Below, in pieces: positions 47,140-56,883 of a stretch of 64,000 bases of DNA. How positions within the stretch are numbered: the first letter of the stretch is position 1; every line of letters starts with the position of its first letter. A program made the translations under genes and the position numbers. A model generated the notes under the pieces. The model made no database searches. It was not told the origin of the DNA and saw only the letters and a program-made list of their open reading frames with translations. Origin of the DNA: Bacteroidetes bacterium UBA7662 (GTDB lineage Bacteria; Bacteroidota; Bacteroidia; UBA7662); the NCBI GenBank assembly GCA_002483345.1, contig DLHS01000005.1, positions 1 to 64,000 on the forward strand, read 5' to 3'.

Positions 47140-47547
47140 TTAACGCCAGGCACCCAGTACCCAGCCGATGAGGGTGAAATAAACCGTGATATAACCACCG
47201 TTGATGAAAATGTACCGCCAGCTTTTCATCTCAAAGAGGGCTACAACGGCAAATATCAGTCCGGCAAAACCAAAGCCGGTGAGCAGACCGGCGGTAGCAC
47301 CCCAGGCGGCATCGGTTTCGGCATCTCCCAGAAAGAAAGCCATGTTGTAGGCCATGATGAGCGAAAAAAGTAAAGTTAAACCGTAGGTTTTGGCCGGATT
47401 TACCTTTTTCAGGTCTTCATCGGTCAGCTTGTTCTCCGCTTTCCAGCCTTTGTAAAAAAGGAGGGGAGAATACCAGATGGCACCCAGTGCCAGGTTGAGG
47501 ACAGCGCAACTGATGACTGCCCAATGATTGAGGTAGATGTTTTCCAT
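47140..47547 (-). CDS. DUF1761 family membrane protein
   Basis: 135 aa with four hydrophobic helices: WAVISCAVLNLALGAIWYSP (the DUF1761 hallmark G-x-x-W-Y-S-P-x-L-F), TYGLTLLFSLIMAYNMAFFL, GFGFAGLIFAVVALFEM and YIFINGGYITVYFTLIGWVL. Inner membrane. First gene of a three-gene minus-strand unit with DUF4287 and the propeller protein; the AraC regulator just upstream may control it. Confidence 0.9.
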   Translation of the reverse strand: MENIYLNHWAVISCAVLNLALGAIWYSPLLFYKGWKAENKLTDEDLKKVNPAKTYGLTLLFSLIMAYNMAFFLGDAETDAAWGATAGLLTGFGFAGLIFAVVALFEMKSWRYIFINGGYITVYFTLIGWVLGAWR

Positions 47548-47602
47548 GGTTTTTTCTGTAAAGGACTTTATTTAGCTGGTGGATGTATTGTAAAAAATTT
47601 AC

Positions 47603-48421
47603 CTAGCCTACAGGGACGTAATTGGTGAAATCGCCCTGTTTTGACTGGAACTCTGCTGGCGTAAAGCCAGAGAAGGTTTTAAAATCGTGGATGAAGTGGG
47701 CCTGATCGAAATAACCGCTATCAAGGGCAAGGGTGGACCATTGCACATTTTTACGCTGTTCAATGGCCTGCACGGCTCCCTGAAAACGCATGATACGCAA
47801 AAAGGCCTTCGGGCTCACGCCCACATGGCTTTTGAAGATGCTGATCAGGTGTTTTTGCGAATACCCCACCTTACGACTGAGCGCTTCGAGTGTCATCAGT
47901 TGCGGATTATACAGGAGCTGGTTGACAGCATAGTCGACAAACGGGTTGAATCGCAGCCGACCGAGGAATTGTTTTTCGAGGCTGCGTTCTGCTTCCAGGA
48001 AACGGGTCCGGGTATCGGCAATTTCCAGCAGTTTCCCGCGCAGGTCGAGTAAGGCGTCGGTCATCACCAGCTGACCGTCAATTACGGTATCGGTGAGTAC
48101 GTCCAACGGCATTTCCACAAAGGGATAGGCTTTGCCTTTGTGAAAGTTGATGATGAACATTTCGCTGTCGCGGCCGGAGGGGATGGTGATGAACTTACTT
48201 CTTATGCCTGAAAACCAGACATGGCGGCAGGCCTGGATTTCTTTGAGGCTGTAGTTGTCGTAAATAAATTTGGGATAATCGGTAAGGTCGATGACTACAT
48301 TGACATTTCCGTCGGGTAAAAAGCGGTCCACACTGTGCTCAGGATTAAAATCACGGTAGTAAACGAAACTCTCAATGAAGTCGCGCAACACCCCTGCTGG
48401 CTGGTAGATTTCATATACCAT
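47603..48421 (-). CDS. AraC family transcriptional regulator
   Basis: 272 aa. N-terminal DUF6597-type sensor domain: VYEIYQPAGVLRDFIESFVY, DRFLPDGNVNVVIDLTDYPK. C-terminal double helix-turn-helix: LEALSRKVGYSQKHLISIFK, and LALDSGYFDQAHFIHDFKTF SGFTP which has the AraC second-helix pattern G-Y-x-D-Q-x-H-F-x-x-D-F-K-x-x-x-G-x-x-P. It lies 55 bp upstream of DUF1761 on the same strand. A distant paralogue is at 62239. Confidence 0.92.
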   Translation of the reverse strand: MVYEIYQPAGVLRDFIESFVYYRDFNPEHSVDRFLPDGNVNVVIDLTDYPKFIYDNYSLKEIQACRHVWFSGIRSKFITIPSGRDSEMFIINFHKGKAYPFVEMPLDVLTDTVIDGQLVMTDALLDLRGKLLEIADTRTRFLEAERSLEKQFLGRLRFNPFVDYAVNQLLYNPQLMTLEALSRKVGYSQKHLISIFKSHVGVSPKAFLRIMRFQGAVQAIEQRKNVQWSTLALDSGYFDQAHFIHDFKTFSGFTPAEFQSKQGDFTNYVPVG

Positions 48422-48637
48422 GGTCGGACACTTAAGCCAAATGTATTAAAAAAATGCAGATGTAAAAGATGCTCCGGGCACATCTGTCAGCCATGCTGAC
48501 GGTTGTTTAAGGTTTGTTTTCCGGCCGGGGGAAAACCTGGAGGCATGGTGTGAATGATGTAACAATTCAAAACAGGATGTAAGGATATAAGCGGCAGGCC
48601 TGGTCACCTTTACAACTGATAAACTAACCACAGTCCC

Positions 48638-48970
48638 ATGAAAAAATACATGATTCCGCTTAGCCTGGTACTGCTCTTAAGCAGCGTGGCACCGCTTGCT
48701 GCCAAGGCTGTCAGCCCGAAGACAGATGTTCCGACCAGCGTACCGACCACTGCTCAGCTCCCGCAGACCAAAGAAACCATCGTGCTGCTGAACCGCCTGG
48801 AAACCATTCAGGGGATGGACATCGGCACTATGAAGGCTTCCGAAAAAAGAGTGCTTCGCAAGGAGGTAAAATCCATTCAGAACAGGCTTCGGGCAATCGA
48901 AGGGGGTGGCATTTACATTTCAGTAGGTTCTATCCTGATTATTTTGCTGCTTATTCTTCTGTTTGCTTAA
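48638..48970 (+). CDS. Small exported protein with C-terminal membrane helix
   Basis: 110 aa. Signal peptide MKKYMIPLSLVLLLSSVAPL. Mature part starts with a Thr/Pro-rich linker (KTDVPTSVPTTAQLPQTKET), a helical stretch IVLLNRLETIQGMDIGTMKA SEKRVLRKEVKSIQ and ends in a strong C-terminal hydrophobic helix (SVGSILIILLLILLFA). Unknown family; perhaps a tail-anchored periplasmic protein. One of few plus-strand genes here, with no obvious partner. Confidence 0.7.
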   Translation: MKKYMIPLSLVLLLSSVAPLAAKAVSPKTDVPTSVPTTAQLPQTKETIVLLNRLETIQGMDIGTMKASEKRVLRKEVKSIQNRLRAIEGGGIYISVGSILIILLLILLFA

Positions 48971-49034
48971 TCGCAGGGTAAGCAGGTCAAAAAATAAGAG
49001 ATGTTTATCTTCCAAGGGATAATACCGGGGTCAT

Positions 49035-51101
49035 TCAGCGATTTTTAACCCATTTTGTTGTGAAGGTACTTCCATCGGAGAACCGGCATTCGAGCAGGTA
49101 AATGCCTGCCGGCAGTTGATTTACCGGGATGGGCTGACCGTTTTCCAACTTTTTCCAGTCACCCGTATTTTTTCCTGTCAGGTCAGTGAAACGCCAGGTT
49201 CCCGCTTCTGAACTGCTGATATGGATCATGTCATCGGCCGGGTTCGGGAATATTTTTACGAGGGGTTCTGCTGCCAGCTTGTTTACAGCGGTCGTGTTAA
49301 TGACTTCTTTTCGGGCTGTCCAGTAAACCGCGTTGCGAATGAGTTGGGCATGGGGTTGTGGTAACTGATATTGCCCGATGCGCTCTCCTGGCTGCAGATA
49401 GACCAGTTTTCCTTCAAGTGGATCGTTGTTCCGGTTAACCCTTTTGGCAAACCCGGAAGTATGAACGCCACCCGCACCCAGAACACTGTTGGAGAAGAGC
49501 GGCAGGATCTGATTTACCCCACTCCCAAAAACAGCTGAAGGCAGGAAGGTCATATTGGTATATAATTCATCATCAATGCCAAAGTTGGGGTAACCGCTGC
49601 CGGAAAGATTGATGGCCTGGCCGGGTGTTTGATTCCAGTTCATACCTGGAACAGCAGGAGCAGCCGTGTAAGGCATGCTGTAACCCGATACAAAATGCCC
49701 GGCATTGCTGTTGTAAAGGATATAAGGCATCAGCTGAAAACCAAATCCGGCAGCTGCTGATTCAGCTTCAAAAAGTTGCTGAACAAGCAGATTTTTATTT
49801 AGCCCGCCAGCTTCTTCCCGGTTGTAAAGGGCATGGTGCAGTGCCGTGATGCCACCACCATCTTCGGCATACCGGATGAGGGCCAGTTGCATGGCATCGG
49901 TAAGAGAAGTAGCCCAATGTTTAAAGAAGACAATACCGGCAAACGAGTGCAGATAGTTGCCAATCGAAGCACTGTCGCTTGCATCAAAGGGTAGATTGGC
50001 AGCACTGATGTTGAGGTCGCTGACTACAAGATGAAAGCTGTCGGCTGGTGTTTGCTGTAGCAAGGCTGCCAGATGCGTATAATCAGCCGGCCTTACGCCT
50101 GCATGGTTGCAGGGGATGTCGTTGCTGAGGTTGGCCGGCGAGCAATTGTTGGTATCAACCGCTCCGCCATGCAGTATAAGCACGGGTAGCGGAACGGATG
50201 CCGTTTGTATGTCCGGGTAACTTCTCAGTACATTCAGCAGAGCCCTTGTAGCATGGGCAATGGTTTGCGGATACCAGTCGCGGCTGGTCAGCAGGCGGTA
50301 ATCACCTTGTTTTTTTCCGGTAAAGCTGGTATGCAGGGCTGAGATGTGCAGGGGGTCGTCTGCCCGGTAGGTCACGTTCAGACTGTTGTAGGTTACGCCT
50401 GTGGCAGCATCGGGGAAACCAGCGGCAGATTGATTTTTCAGCAAACTGTATCCCGGTTGTTCTGCCCCCGGACCACTGGTATTGGGTATCCGCCAGAAAA
50501 CCGGCAAGGCCGCGCCATGACATTGCGCAAGCACGGGTTTTCCTTTAGCCAGCGCATCGAGGGCCAGCGCGTTGAGTTTTTCTGCCACTGCCTGTACGGT
50601 GGCGGCTGATATTTCCCTGCTACCAACCCCATGCGGGCTGTAACTGCCGTCGAGTCGGTAGGCGATGGTTCCGGTGCCGCCTGGCAGCACCAGGGCATCA
50701 AAATCATCCATATTATTTAACTGAAGGATGCTTCCGGCTGTATTGATGAGGGGGGTGATGGTGTTCCAGGCGGCATCCCAGTGGCTGCCGAACAGCTGGA
50801 GAAACTGACTCTGAAACTGACTGTAGCTGCTTCCTGCCAGGGTATTGGCTGTTTCCTCTATGGTGGTGGAGGCCGGTATCATATACGAAGTGGCAGGCAA
50901 GGCGCTCACGGTCCTGACTTCCACGGTATATCCTGCTGTTTCGAGGGCTTTTAAACTCACCATGTATTCGGAATAGTAAGTCTCCTCATGCGCCACAAAC
51001 ATCAGTATTTTGTTGGTCTGGGCATTCGCCGCGTGGGCGCCGAAGCAAAGCAGCGTGCAGACAAATGAACCGATGCGCGCCAGGGTTGCCATTTTTTTCA
51101 T
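49035..51101 (-). CDS. Secreted DJ-1/PfpI + ThuA-like fusion with T9SS domain
   Basis: 688 aa with signal peptide. Residues ~30-270 form a DJ-1/PfpI-type class I glutaminase fold: KILMFVAHEETYYSEYMVSL, DALVLPGGTGTIAYRLDGSY and GKPVLAQCHGAALPVFWRIP with the nucleophile-elbow Cys. Residues ~300-560 resemble ThuA (trehalose utilisation): LPVLILHGGAVDTNN and IVFFKHWATSLTDAMQLALI, RYAEDGGGITALHHALYN. The C-terminus is a T9SS sorting domain (VKIFPNPADDMIHISSSEAG ... GIYLLECRFSDG). Such a two-glutaminase-fold exported fusion is unusual; activity unknown. Confidence 0.8.
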   Translation of the reverse strand: MKKMATLARIGSFVCTLLCFGAHAANAQTNKILMFVAHEETYYSEYMVSLKALETAGYTVEVRTVSALPATSYMIPASTTIEETANTLAGSSYSQFQSQFLQLFGSHWDAAWNTITPLINTAGSILQLNNMDDFDALVLPGGTGTIAYRLDGSYSPHGVGSREISAATVQAVAEKLNALALDALAKGKPVLAQCHGAALPVFWRIPNTSGPGAEQPGYSLLKNQSAAGFPDAATGVTYNSLNVTYRADDPLHISALHTSFTGKKQGDYRLLTSRDWYPQTIAHATRALLNVLRSYPDIQTASVPLPVLILHGGAVDTNNCSPANLSNDIPCNHAGVRPADYTHLAALLQQTPADSFHLVVSDLNISAANLPFDASDSASIGNYLHSFAGIVFFKHWATSLTDAMQLALIRYAEDGGGITALHHALYNREEAGGLNKNLLVQQLFEAESAAAGFGFQLMPYILYNSNAGHFVSGYSMPYTAAPAVPGMNWNQTPGQAINLSGSGYPNFGIDDELYTNMTFLPSAVFGSGVNQILPLFSNSVLGAGGVHTSGFAKRVNRNNDPLEGKLVYLQPGERIGQYQLPQPHAQLIRNAVYWTARKEVINTTAVNKLAAEPLVKIFPNPADDMIHISSSEAGTWRFTDLTGKNTGDWKKLENGQPIPVNQLPAGIYLLECRFSDGSTFTTKWVKNR

Positions 51102-51228
51102 GAAGGGGAGTTATCGGGTTGGGCAGCCAAGATCGTAAATTCCGACTTTAACTGTACCGGATTTATGGGATTCGGGCCGAGATTCCGTCTCCTAAGGTTT
51201 TATCAGCCAGCTGATTGCCAAAAATAGT

Positions 51229-53514
51229 CTATTTATCTGTCGACATGGAGTAGGGCCTGTCTTCTGGTGCGAGCCCCCTTTTTTTATCAGGTATGTCGCT
51301 CATGGTAAAACAAAGTTTACCTCCATTGTGTAAATCAGCATGGGTAAGGTAGGTGCGGGTGTAAGGTTGGTCATTCAAGGTAACGGCCTGCACATAGGGT
51401 TTGTCTGCGGCGTTTTCAGGCGCTTCTATCAGCAGTTGACTGCCGTTTTCAAATTGGAGGGTTACTTTTTTGAACAGGGGTGACCCAAGCACATACTGTC
51501 CTGTCCCGGGCGCAACGGGATACATACCCAGGGCAGAAAACACATACCAGGCCGAAGTCTGTCCGTTGTCTTCATCGCCGCACAGCCCGTCGGGTGCGGC
51601 GGTATATAGCTTTTGCATGATGTTACGAACGTGCTGCTGTGTTTTCCAGCCTGCCCCGGCATAATTGTACAGATACACCATGTGCTGAATGGGCTGGTTG
51701 CCATGAGCGTACTGTCCCATCTGCATGATGAGCATTTCGGTGATTTCGTGGATCTGGACTTTGTAATAGCTGTAATCAAAAGTAGGTGCCGCGGTGAAAA
51801 CAGCATCGAGTTTATCGACAAAAGCCTGGTCTCCTCCCATGAGTTGGGCCAGTCCGGCGGGGTCGTGCAGCACGCACCAGGTCCAGTGCCAGGAACAGCC
51901 TTCTGTGAAGGCATCTCCCCACTTATCGGGCCGGAAGGGTGACTGGAAGCTTTGGTCCCGGTTTTTGCCCCGCATAAAATTGACGCTTGGGTCGAATACG
52001 TTCCGGTAATAACCGGCTCTTTTGGCGAAGGTGTCTATCTCCGCCTGCGGTCTTCCCAGGGCTTGCGCGAGTTTCCAGAGGGTAAAATCGGCATAGGCAT
52101 ATTCCAGGGTACGGGCGGTATTTTCGGGCAGGCCGCTGTCGTAGGGAATGTATCCCAGCGCATTGTATTCTTCCACCCCGGCACGTCCTACGGAGGTAAG
52201 CGGCCCGGCATTTTCAGCATTTTTCAGTACTGCTTCGTACAAAATATCCATGGAGGCGGGGCGTATGCCTTTGAGGTAGGCGTCGGCAATGATGGGGGCT
52301 GAATTGGAGCCTATCATACAGTTACGGTGGCCCGGACTGGCCCATTCCGGCAGCCAGCCGCTTTCTTTGTAGGTATTGGCCAGACCTTCGAGTATTTGTC
52401 GGTCCAGTTCAGGAAAAAGCAGGGTGAAAAGCGGGAACACGGCCCTGAAAGTATCCCAGAAACCATTGTCGGTGAACATATAACCTGCCTCAACCCGGCC
52501 GTTGTACGGGCTGTAGTGCACCATCTTGCCGGTAGCATCAAATTCGTAAAACTTGCGCGGAAACAGCATGGTCCTGTACAAAGCAGTATAAAAGGTGGTT
52601 CGCTCTGCGTCGCTGCCATCTGCTACCGCCACCCGGCCCAGCAGACTGTTCCAATGATCAGCTGCTTTGGCTTTTACCTGTTCAAAAGTGAGGTCGCCCA
52701 GTTCCTGTTTCAGATTCAGCGCGGCCTGTTCGGTGCTGATGAAGGAAGAGGCGACTTTTACCTGAACGGCTCGGCCGGCCCTGGCCGAAAACTGAAGTAT
52801 CAGTCCGGCATGTACACTTTTTACTTCCTGTTTCCCCGCTGTTATTTTCCCTTCATCTACGCCGTAAACAGCTGTAAAATCCTGGTCAAAGGTCATCACG
52901 AAGTAATTGTGAAAATTATCGGGCACTCCACCCCGTGCGTTGCGGGCATAGCCTACCACTTTACGTTCTTTCGGGAACACTTTTACATAGGAGTTTTTGA
53001 AGAAAGCATCAACAATCAGGTAGGCCTTATCTGTTTCAGGATAACCAAAGCGGAACATGGCGCAGCGGTCGGTCGGGGTGATTTCGACGGTGGTGTTGTA
53101 GTCGGCGAGGTAGGCTTTGTAGTAATGGGGTTTGCTGATTTCTGCCTTGTGCGAAAACCAGGAGGCGCGGGCTTCTTCGTCGAAGACCAGGGTATCGGTG
53201 GTAGGAAACAGCGAAAAGGCACCGTAGTCATTGATCCAGGGGGAGGGCTGGTGTGTTTGTTTAAAACCCCGCAGTTTGTGCGCACTGTACTGATAACACC
53301 AGCCATTGCCCATTTTGTTGGTTTGTGGAGTCCAGCTATTCATGGCCCAGGGTAAACTGACCGACGGATAGGTATTGCCGTTGGAAAGTTCATAGCGGGA
53401 GTCGGTACCGATGAGCGGATTGACCAGGTTGACCCAGTCGGTGGTTTGGGCAATGACCGGAGCCGGCTGACCGATCCACAGAAAAACAGGCAAAAGGTAT
53501 TTGATGCTGCGCAT
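51229..53514 (-). CDS. GH92 family glycosyl hydrolase (alpha-1,2-mannosidase-like)
   Basis: 761 aa with signal peptide. GH92 blocks: NGNTYPSVSLPWAMNSWTPQ, YMFTDNGFWDTFRAVFPLFT, GNYRNV-like AGYYRNVFDPSVNFM, FTEGCSWHWTWCVLHDP (general acid Glu region) and GLCGDEDNGQTSAWYVFSAL (Ca-linked base Asp region). GH92 enzymes are calcium-dependent exo-alpha-mannosidases acting on N-glycans or yeast mannan, usually exported. A second GH92 gene lies 1.1 kb upstream on the same strand. Confidence 0.93.
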   Translation of the reverse strand: MRSIKYLLPVFLWIGQPAPVIAQTTDWVNLVNPLIGTDSRYELSNGNTYPSVSLPWAMNSWTPQTNKMGNGWCYQYSAHKLRGFKQTHQPSPWINDYGAFSLFPTTDTLVFDEEARASWFSHKAEISKPHYYKAYLADYNTTVEITPTDRCAMFRFGYPETDKAYLIVDAFFKNSYVKVFPKERKVVGYARNARGGVPDNFHNYFVMTFDQDFTAVYGVDEGKITAGKQEVKSVHAGLILQFSARAGRAVQVKVASSFISTEQAALNLKQELGDLTFEQVKAKAADHWNSLLGRVAVADGSDAERTTFYTALYRTMLFPRKFYEFDATGKMVHYSPYNGRVEAGYMFTDNGFWDTFRAVFPLFTLLFPELDRQILEGLANTYKESGWLPEWASPGHRNCMIGSNSAPIIADAYLKGIRPASMDILYEAVLKNAENAGPLTSVGRAGVEEYNALGYIPYDSGLPENTARTLEYAYADFTLWKLAQALGRPQAEIDTFAKRAGYYRNVFDPSVNFMRGKNRDQSFQSPFRPDKWGDAFTEGCSWHWTWCVLHDPAGLAQLMGGDQAFVDKLDAVFTAAPTFDYSYYKVQIHEITEMLIMQMGQYAHGNQPIQHMVYLYNYAGAGWKTQQHVRNIMQKLYTAAPDGLCGDEDNGQTSAWYVFSALGMYPVAPGTGQYVLGSPLFKKVTLQFENGSQLLIEAPENAADKPYVQAVTLNDQPYTRTYLTHADLHNGGKLCFTMSDIPDKKRGLAPEDRPYSMSTDK

Positions 53515-53581
53515 AGGAGGGCTTTACAGGAACAAAAGTAGTTTCCAAGATAGGGCTTTCCGCCGAAAACAGGAGACAGAC

Positions 53582-53971
53582 TCAGCTACGGGCCAGGCGC
53601 AGACAAAGCAACGTGCTGATGAAGGTAAGCGGTGTAAAAAGCCACATCTCCAGCTTGGTTACGGCCAGCAGATTGCCAACGGTATTCAGGGCAAAGAGGA
53701 GGGTCATGCCCCAGAAAAGTACACGCAACAGCCGCGGCTTTGGGGGTAAGGGCAGGCTACCCTTCCGCCAGAGTACTGTAAGCAAAAGTAGCAGGTTTAC
53801 GCCTATCGAAACCAGCTCGAACTGCTGCCAGTTGCCCAGGTCCGTCCGGCCACCCCAAACGATGTCGTTAGGGAGTATACCGGCCAGCACCAGCCCGTGG
53901 AACAGGAGGGAGGCCGAAAAGATGACTATCAGGATGTTTTGGGCTGTTTTTTCAGAAATAAATCGCATCAT
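53582..53971 (-). CDS. Four-helix membrane protein, unknown
   Basis: 129 aa with hydrophobic segments NILIVIFSASLLFHGLVLAG, FELVSIGVNLLLLLTVLW, LLRVLFWGMTLLFALNTVGN and WLFTPLTFISTLLCLRLARS. No named family. It sits between the two GH92 genes on the same strand but shows no link to glycan use. An ATG one codon downstream is equally possible as start. Confidence 0.6.
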   Translation of the reverse strand: MMRFISEKTAQNILIVIFSASLLFHGLVLAGILPNDIVWGGRTDLGNWQQFELVSIGVNLLLLLTVLWRKGSLPLPPKPRLLRVLFWGMTLLFALNTVGNLLAVTKLEMWLFTPLTFISTLLCLRLARS

Positions 53972-54051
53972 GGGGCGCTTATAAGTAACAGACCCAAGTA
54001 AAGCTATTCTGAGGCTTCATCATAGCCTATGCAATAAATTTTTGAAAGGAA

Positions 54052-54513
54052 TTATTCTTCAGGAGGTTTACAGCCTGTTTTTTCCACCGTAAAAGCCGCG
54101 CCGGTTATTTTCCAGCCATCGGGTTCTTTCACCAGTGTAAAGGCATCGATGCCACAATGGCTGAATTTACCATTGACATACAAATCGTAGGAAGCCCACA
54201 ACTGAGCAATCCGCCCGTGTACCTTCACTTCTACCTGCCACATCCTTTCTTTGGGCCTGACATCAGGTCGTTTCAGCTGGTTGATGAAACTCTCATTGGT
54301 AAACAGGATGGCTTTGGCTGTATCCCTGCCCTGTACCGTCACATAACTCAGGCCACCAGGCATCATCAGCTTTTGCGCGGCGAGGGTATCACGCTGTTCC
54401 ATGGCATCAAACAGTGCCTGTACTGTAGCTACAACAGCGGCTTTTTCATCAGCAGGTTTTTGGGCCAGTAAGCTGGTGGATACAAACAGCAGCAGGAAGG
54501 AGATTTTTTTCAT
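54052..54513 (-). CDS. Nuclear transport factor 2-like / DUF4440-type secreted protein
   Basis: ~153 aa with signal peptide (MKKISFLLLFVSTSLLAQ). NTF2-like fold: VVATVQALFDAMEQRDTLAA opens the long helix, LMMPGGLSYVTVQGRDTA, and the closing strand AFTLVKEPDGWKITGAAFTV is typical of DUF4440 putative lumazine-binding-like proteins. Periplasmic. The start at 54513 begins the signal peptide. Function unknown. Confidence 0.8.
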   Translation of the reverse strand: MKKISFLLLFVSTSLLAQKPADEKAAVVATVQALFDAMEQRDTLAAQKLMMPGGLSYVTVQGRDTAKAILFTNESFINQLKRPDVRPKERMWQVEVKVHGRIAQLWASYDLYVNGKFSHCGIDAFTLVKEPDGWKITGAAFTVEKTGCKPPEE

Positions 54514-54591
54514 CTCCCGAATTAACAAAAGATCCGGCTACCCCAAACGGATATAATTGTTAAACTCCTCCAAATCTGTTGTTTTCCGCAC

Positions 54592-56883
54592 TTATTTCAC
54601 AGGCTTGGCCGACAACTCAAATTCAAGCTTTCCGCCTGCCGTCAACTGGTCGTGGGAGATGAGATGACCTTTTAACAATTGGCCATTCAGACGGACGGTC
54701 TTTACATAAACCCTGCCTTTCCCCTGGTTTTTTGCAGATATTTCAAGTTTGTTTCCGTTGGGGAAACTGATCAGTGCCGATTTAACAAGCGGGCTGCCTA
54801 AAACATACTGATCGGAACCAGGAGCAACGGGATAAAAACCGAGCGAACTGAATAAATACCACGCGCTCATCTGGCCGCAGTCGTCGTTGCCGCCCAGGCC
54901 ATCCGGTGTGGGACGGTACATGCTGTCGATGATTTGCCGGACCAGTGCCTGCGTGCGGTGAGGCGCCCCGGCGAAGGGGTAGAGGTAAGCAACATGGTGC
55001 GAGGGCTCGTTGCCATGTACATAATTCCCTATGATACCGTCGCGGCTGATGTCTTCGGTACCGGCAAAATGGTGGTCGGGCAGCGGCATGCTGAACAGCG
55101 AGTCGAGGTGACGGACAAACGCGCTGCGGCCACCCATCATTTTGATGAGTGTATCCGGTTCGTGGGGGACGTACAGGCTGTAGTTCCAGGCATTCCCCTC
55201 AATGAAACCCTGTCCGTGGGTACTCAGTACATCAAAATCCTTGCGGAAAGCGCCATTGCTCAAACGGGGCCTCATGTAACCGGTGCCCGCGTCCCAGACG
55301 TTTCGGTAGTTGCCTGCCCGTTGGCTGAATTCCAGGTAAACAGCCTTTTCCCCGAGTTTTTTAGCCAATTGGGCAATGCACCAGTCATCGTAGGCATATT
55401 CCAGGGTTTTGCTTACGGAACTGCCGTTTTTGTCTTCGGGTACATACCCCAGGTCGATGTAGTATCCCAGGCCATCGTAGCTGCGGTGCCGGGCAGTAGC
55501 CACGCAGGCATTCAGGGCAGCGTGGGCATCAAAACCGGTATTGCCTTTGATGGCCGCGTCGGCAATCACCGAAACACTGTGGTAGCCTATCATACACCAG
55601 TTTTCGTTGGCATGGTGCGACCATACAGGCAGCATTTTGTGCGCACTCTGGTCGTAATGCGCCAGCATGGAGCGGACCATATCAGCATTGCGTTGCGGCT
55701 GCATCAGATTCAGCCAGGGATGCAGCGCCCGGTAGGTGTCCCAGAGTGAAAAAGTAGTATAATGCGTAAAGCCATCCGCCTGGTGGATGTTTTGGTCAAT
55801 GCCGCGGTAACGGCCATCCACATCGGCATAAACGGTGGGGGTCAGACAGGCATGGTAGAGCGCTGTGTAGAAGTTGGTTTTATCGGCTTCGGTCAGCATC
55901 TCCACCTGAATTTTTTGAAGTTCCTGCTGCCACAAGGCCTGTCCGGCTGCTTTTACCTGCTCAAAATCCCAGTGTGGTATTTCGGCTCGGAGATTGGCTA
56001 CCGCGCCTGCTGTACTCACCGGCGACAGCGCAACCTTGACCTGTATACTTTCTCCGGCTTTTACATCAAAGTCGAACCAGGCGCGTAGCTGACTGCCGGC
56101 CATTTCGGGAAAGTTGTTGTACTGATCAAATTTTCCCCAGAAGCCTTTGTATACTTCTTTGGGGGCAAAATTCCTGTAGCCGTAGCTTTTGACAGGTTTA
56201 GAGAAAGTGATGGCGAAGTATTGCGTCCGGGTACGGGCCCAGCCGTTGGTCTGGCGGTAGCCGGTGAGCAGGCTGTCGTTTTCCATCCTCATGAATGTCC
56301 AGACACTTTTGTTTTCGTAGGGGTAAATGCCATGGATGAGGTCGAGGATAATATGACCATCGCCGGCGTCTTCGAAGCTGTAGCGGTGGAAGCCTACACG
56401 GGTGGAGGTTGTCAGCTCCGCTTTGATGCGGTGATCGTCGAGCAGGACGCTGTAATAATTGGGGGATGCCTGTTCATTGCGGTGCTGAAAAGCTGAGCGG
56501 TAGCCGCTTTGGGGTTTGTCGGCTGTACCGGGATTGAGTTGCAGTGCCCCCTGGGTAGGCATGAGCAGTATGTCGCCCAGATCACTGTGGCCGGTGCCGC
56601 TGAAATGGGTGTGGCTGAAGCCGACAAGGGTCGGGTCGTTGTACTGGTAGCCGGCACAATAGCGGTACACCTCGGGATTGTATTTACCGTTGACGGCGTA
56701 TGGAATGGTATCGGTATCGGGACTGAGCTGCACCATGCCGAAGGGTACGGTAGCACCGGGATAGGTGTGGCCCATGCGGGCAGTACCGACCATTGGATTT
56801 ACGAATCGGATTAAATCATTTTGTTGCGCCAGAACGGGAGATGTGCCTGCGAGCAGGACACACAAAAGAATGTTTTTCATCAA
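54592..56883 (-). CDS. GH92 family glycosyl hydrolase (alpha-1,2-mannosidase-like)
   Basis: 763 aa with signal peptide. Diagnostic GH92 segments: GHTYPGATVPFGMVQLSPDT, FTHYTTFSLWDTYRALHPWL, GQGFIEGNAWNYSLYVPHEP (catalytic acid Glu) and GLGGNDDCGQMSAWYLFSSL with GFYPVAPGSDQYVLGSPLV (base Asp). Closer to classical Bacteroidota GH92 than the copy at 51229, which varies at some blocks. Together they may trim alpha-mannosides, but no SusC/SusD pair or mannose operon is seen nearby. Confidence 0.95.
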   Translation of the reverse strand: MMKNILLCVLLAGTSPVLAQQNDLIRFVNPMVGTARMGHTYPGATVPFGMVQLSPDTDTIPYAVNGKYNPEVYRYCAGYQYNDPTLVGFSHTHFSGTGHSDLGDILLMPTQGALQLNPGTADKPQSGYRSAFQHRNEQASPNYYSVLLDDHRIKAELTTSTRVGFHRYSFEDAGDGHIILDLIHGIYPYENKSVWTFMRMENDSLLTGYRQTNGWARTRTQYFAITFSKPVKSYGYRNFAPKEVYKGFWGKFDQYNNFPEMAGSQLRAWFDFDVKAGESIQVKVALSPVSTAGAVANLRAEIPHWDFEQVKAAGQALWQQELQKIQVEMLTEADKTNFYTALYHACLTPTVYADVDGRYRGIDQNIHQADGFTHYTTFSLWDTYRALHPWLNLMQPQRNADMVRSMLAHYDQSAHKMLPVWSHHANENWCMIGYHSVSVIADAAIKGNTGFDAHAALNACVATARHRSYDGLGYYIDLGYVPEDKNGSSVSKTLEYAYDDWCIAQLAKKLGEKAVYLEFSQRAGNYRNVWDAGTGYMRPRLSNGAFRKDFDVLSTHGQGFIEGNAWNYSLYVPHEPDTLIKMMGGRSAFVRHLDSLFSMPLPDHHFAGTEDISRDGIIGNYVHGNEPSHHVAYLYPFAGAPHRTQALVRQIIDSMYRPTPDGLGGNDDCGQMSAWYLFSSLGFYPVAPGSDQYVLGSPLVKSALISFPNGNKLEISAKNQGKGRVYVKTVRLNGQLLKGHLISHDQLTAGGKLEFELSAKPVK

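Noticed and set aside
52327..53355. 342-codon plus-strand open frame opposite a GH92 gene
   Set aside because: Antisense of the GH92 coding sequence with no recognisable domain; the GH92 motifs on the other strand are diagnostic.
53582..54528. Mannan utilisation operon including the two genes between the GH92s
   Set aside because: The intervening proteins (four-helix membrane, NTF2-like) have no known link to glycan use and no SusC/D genes are seen.
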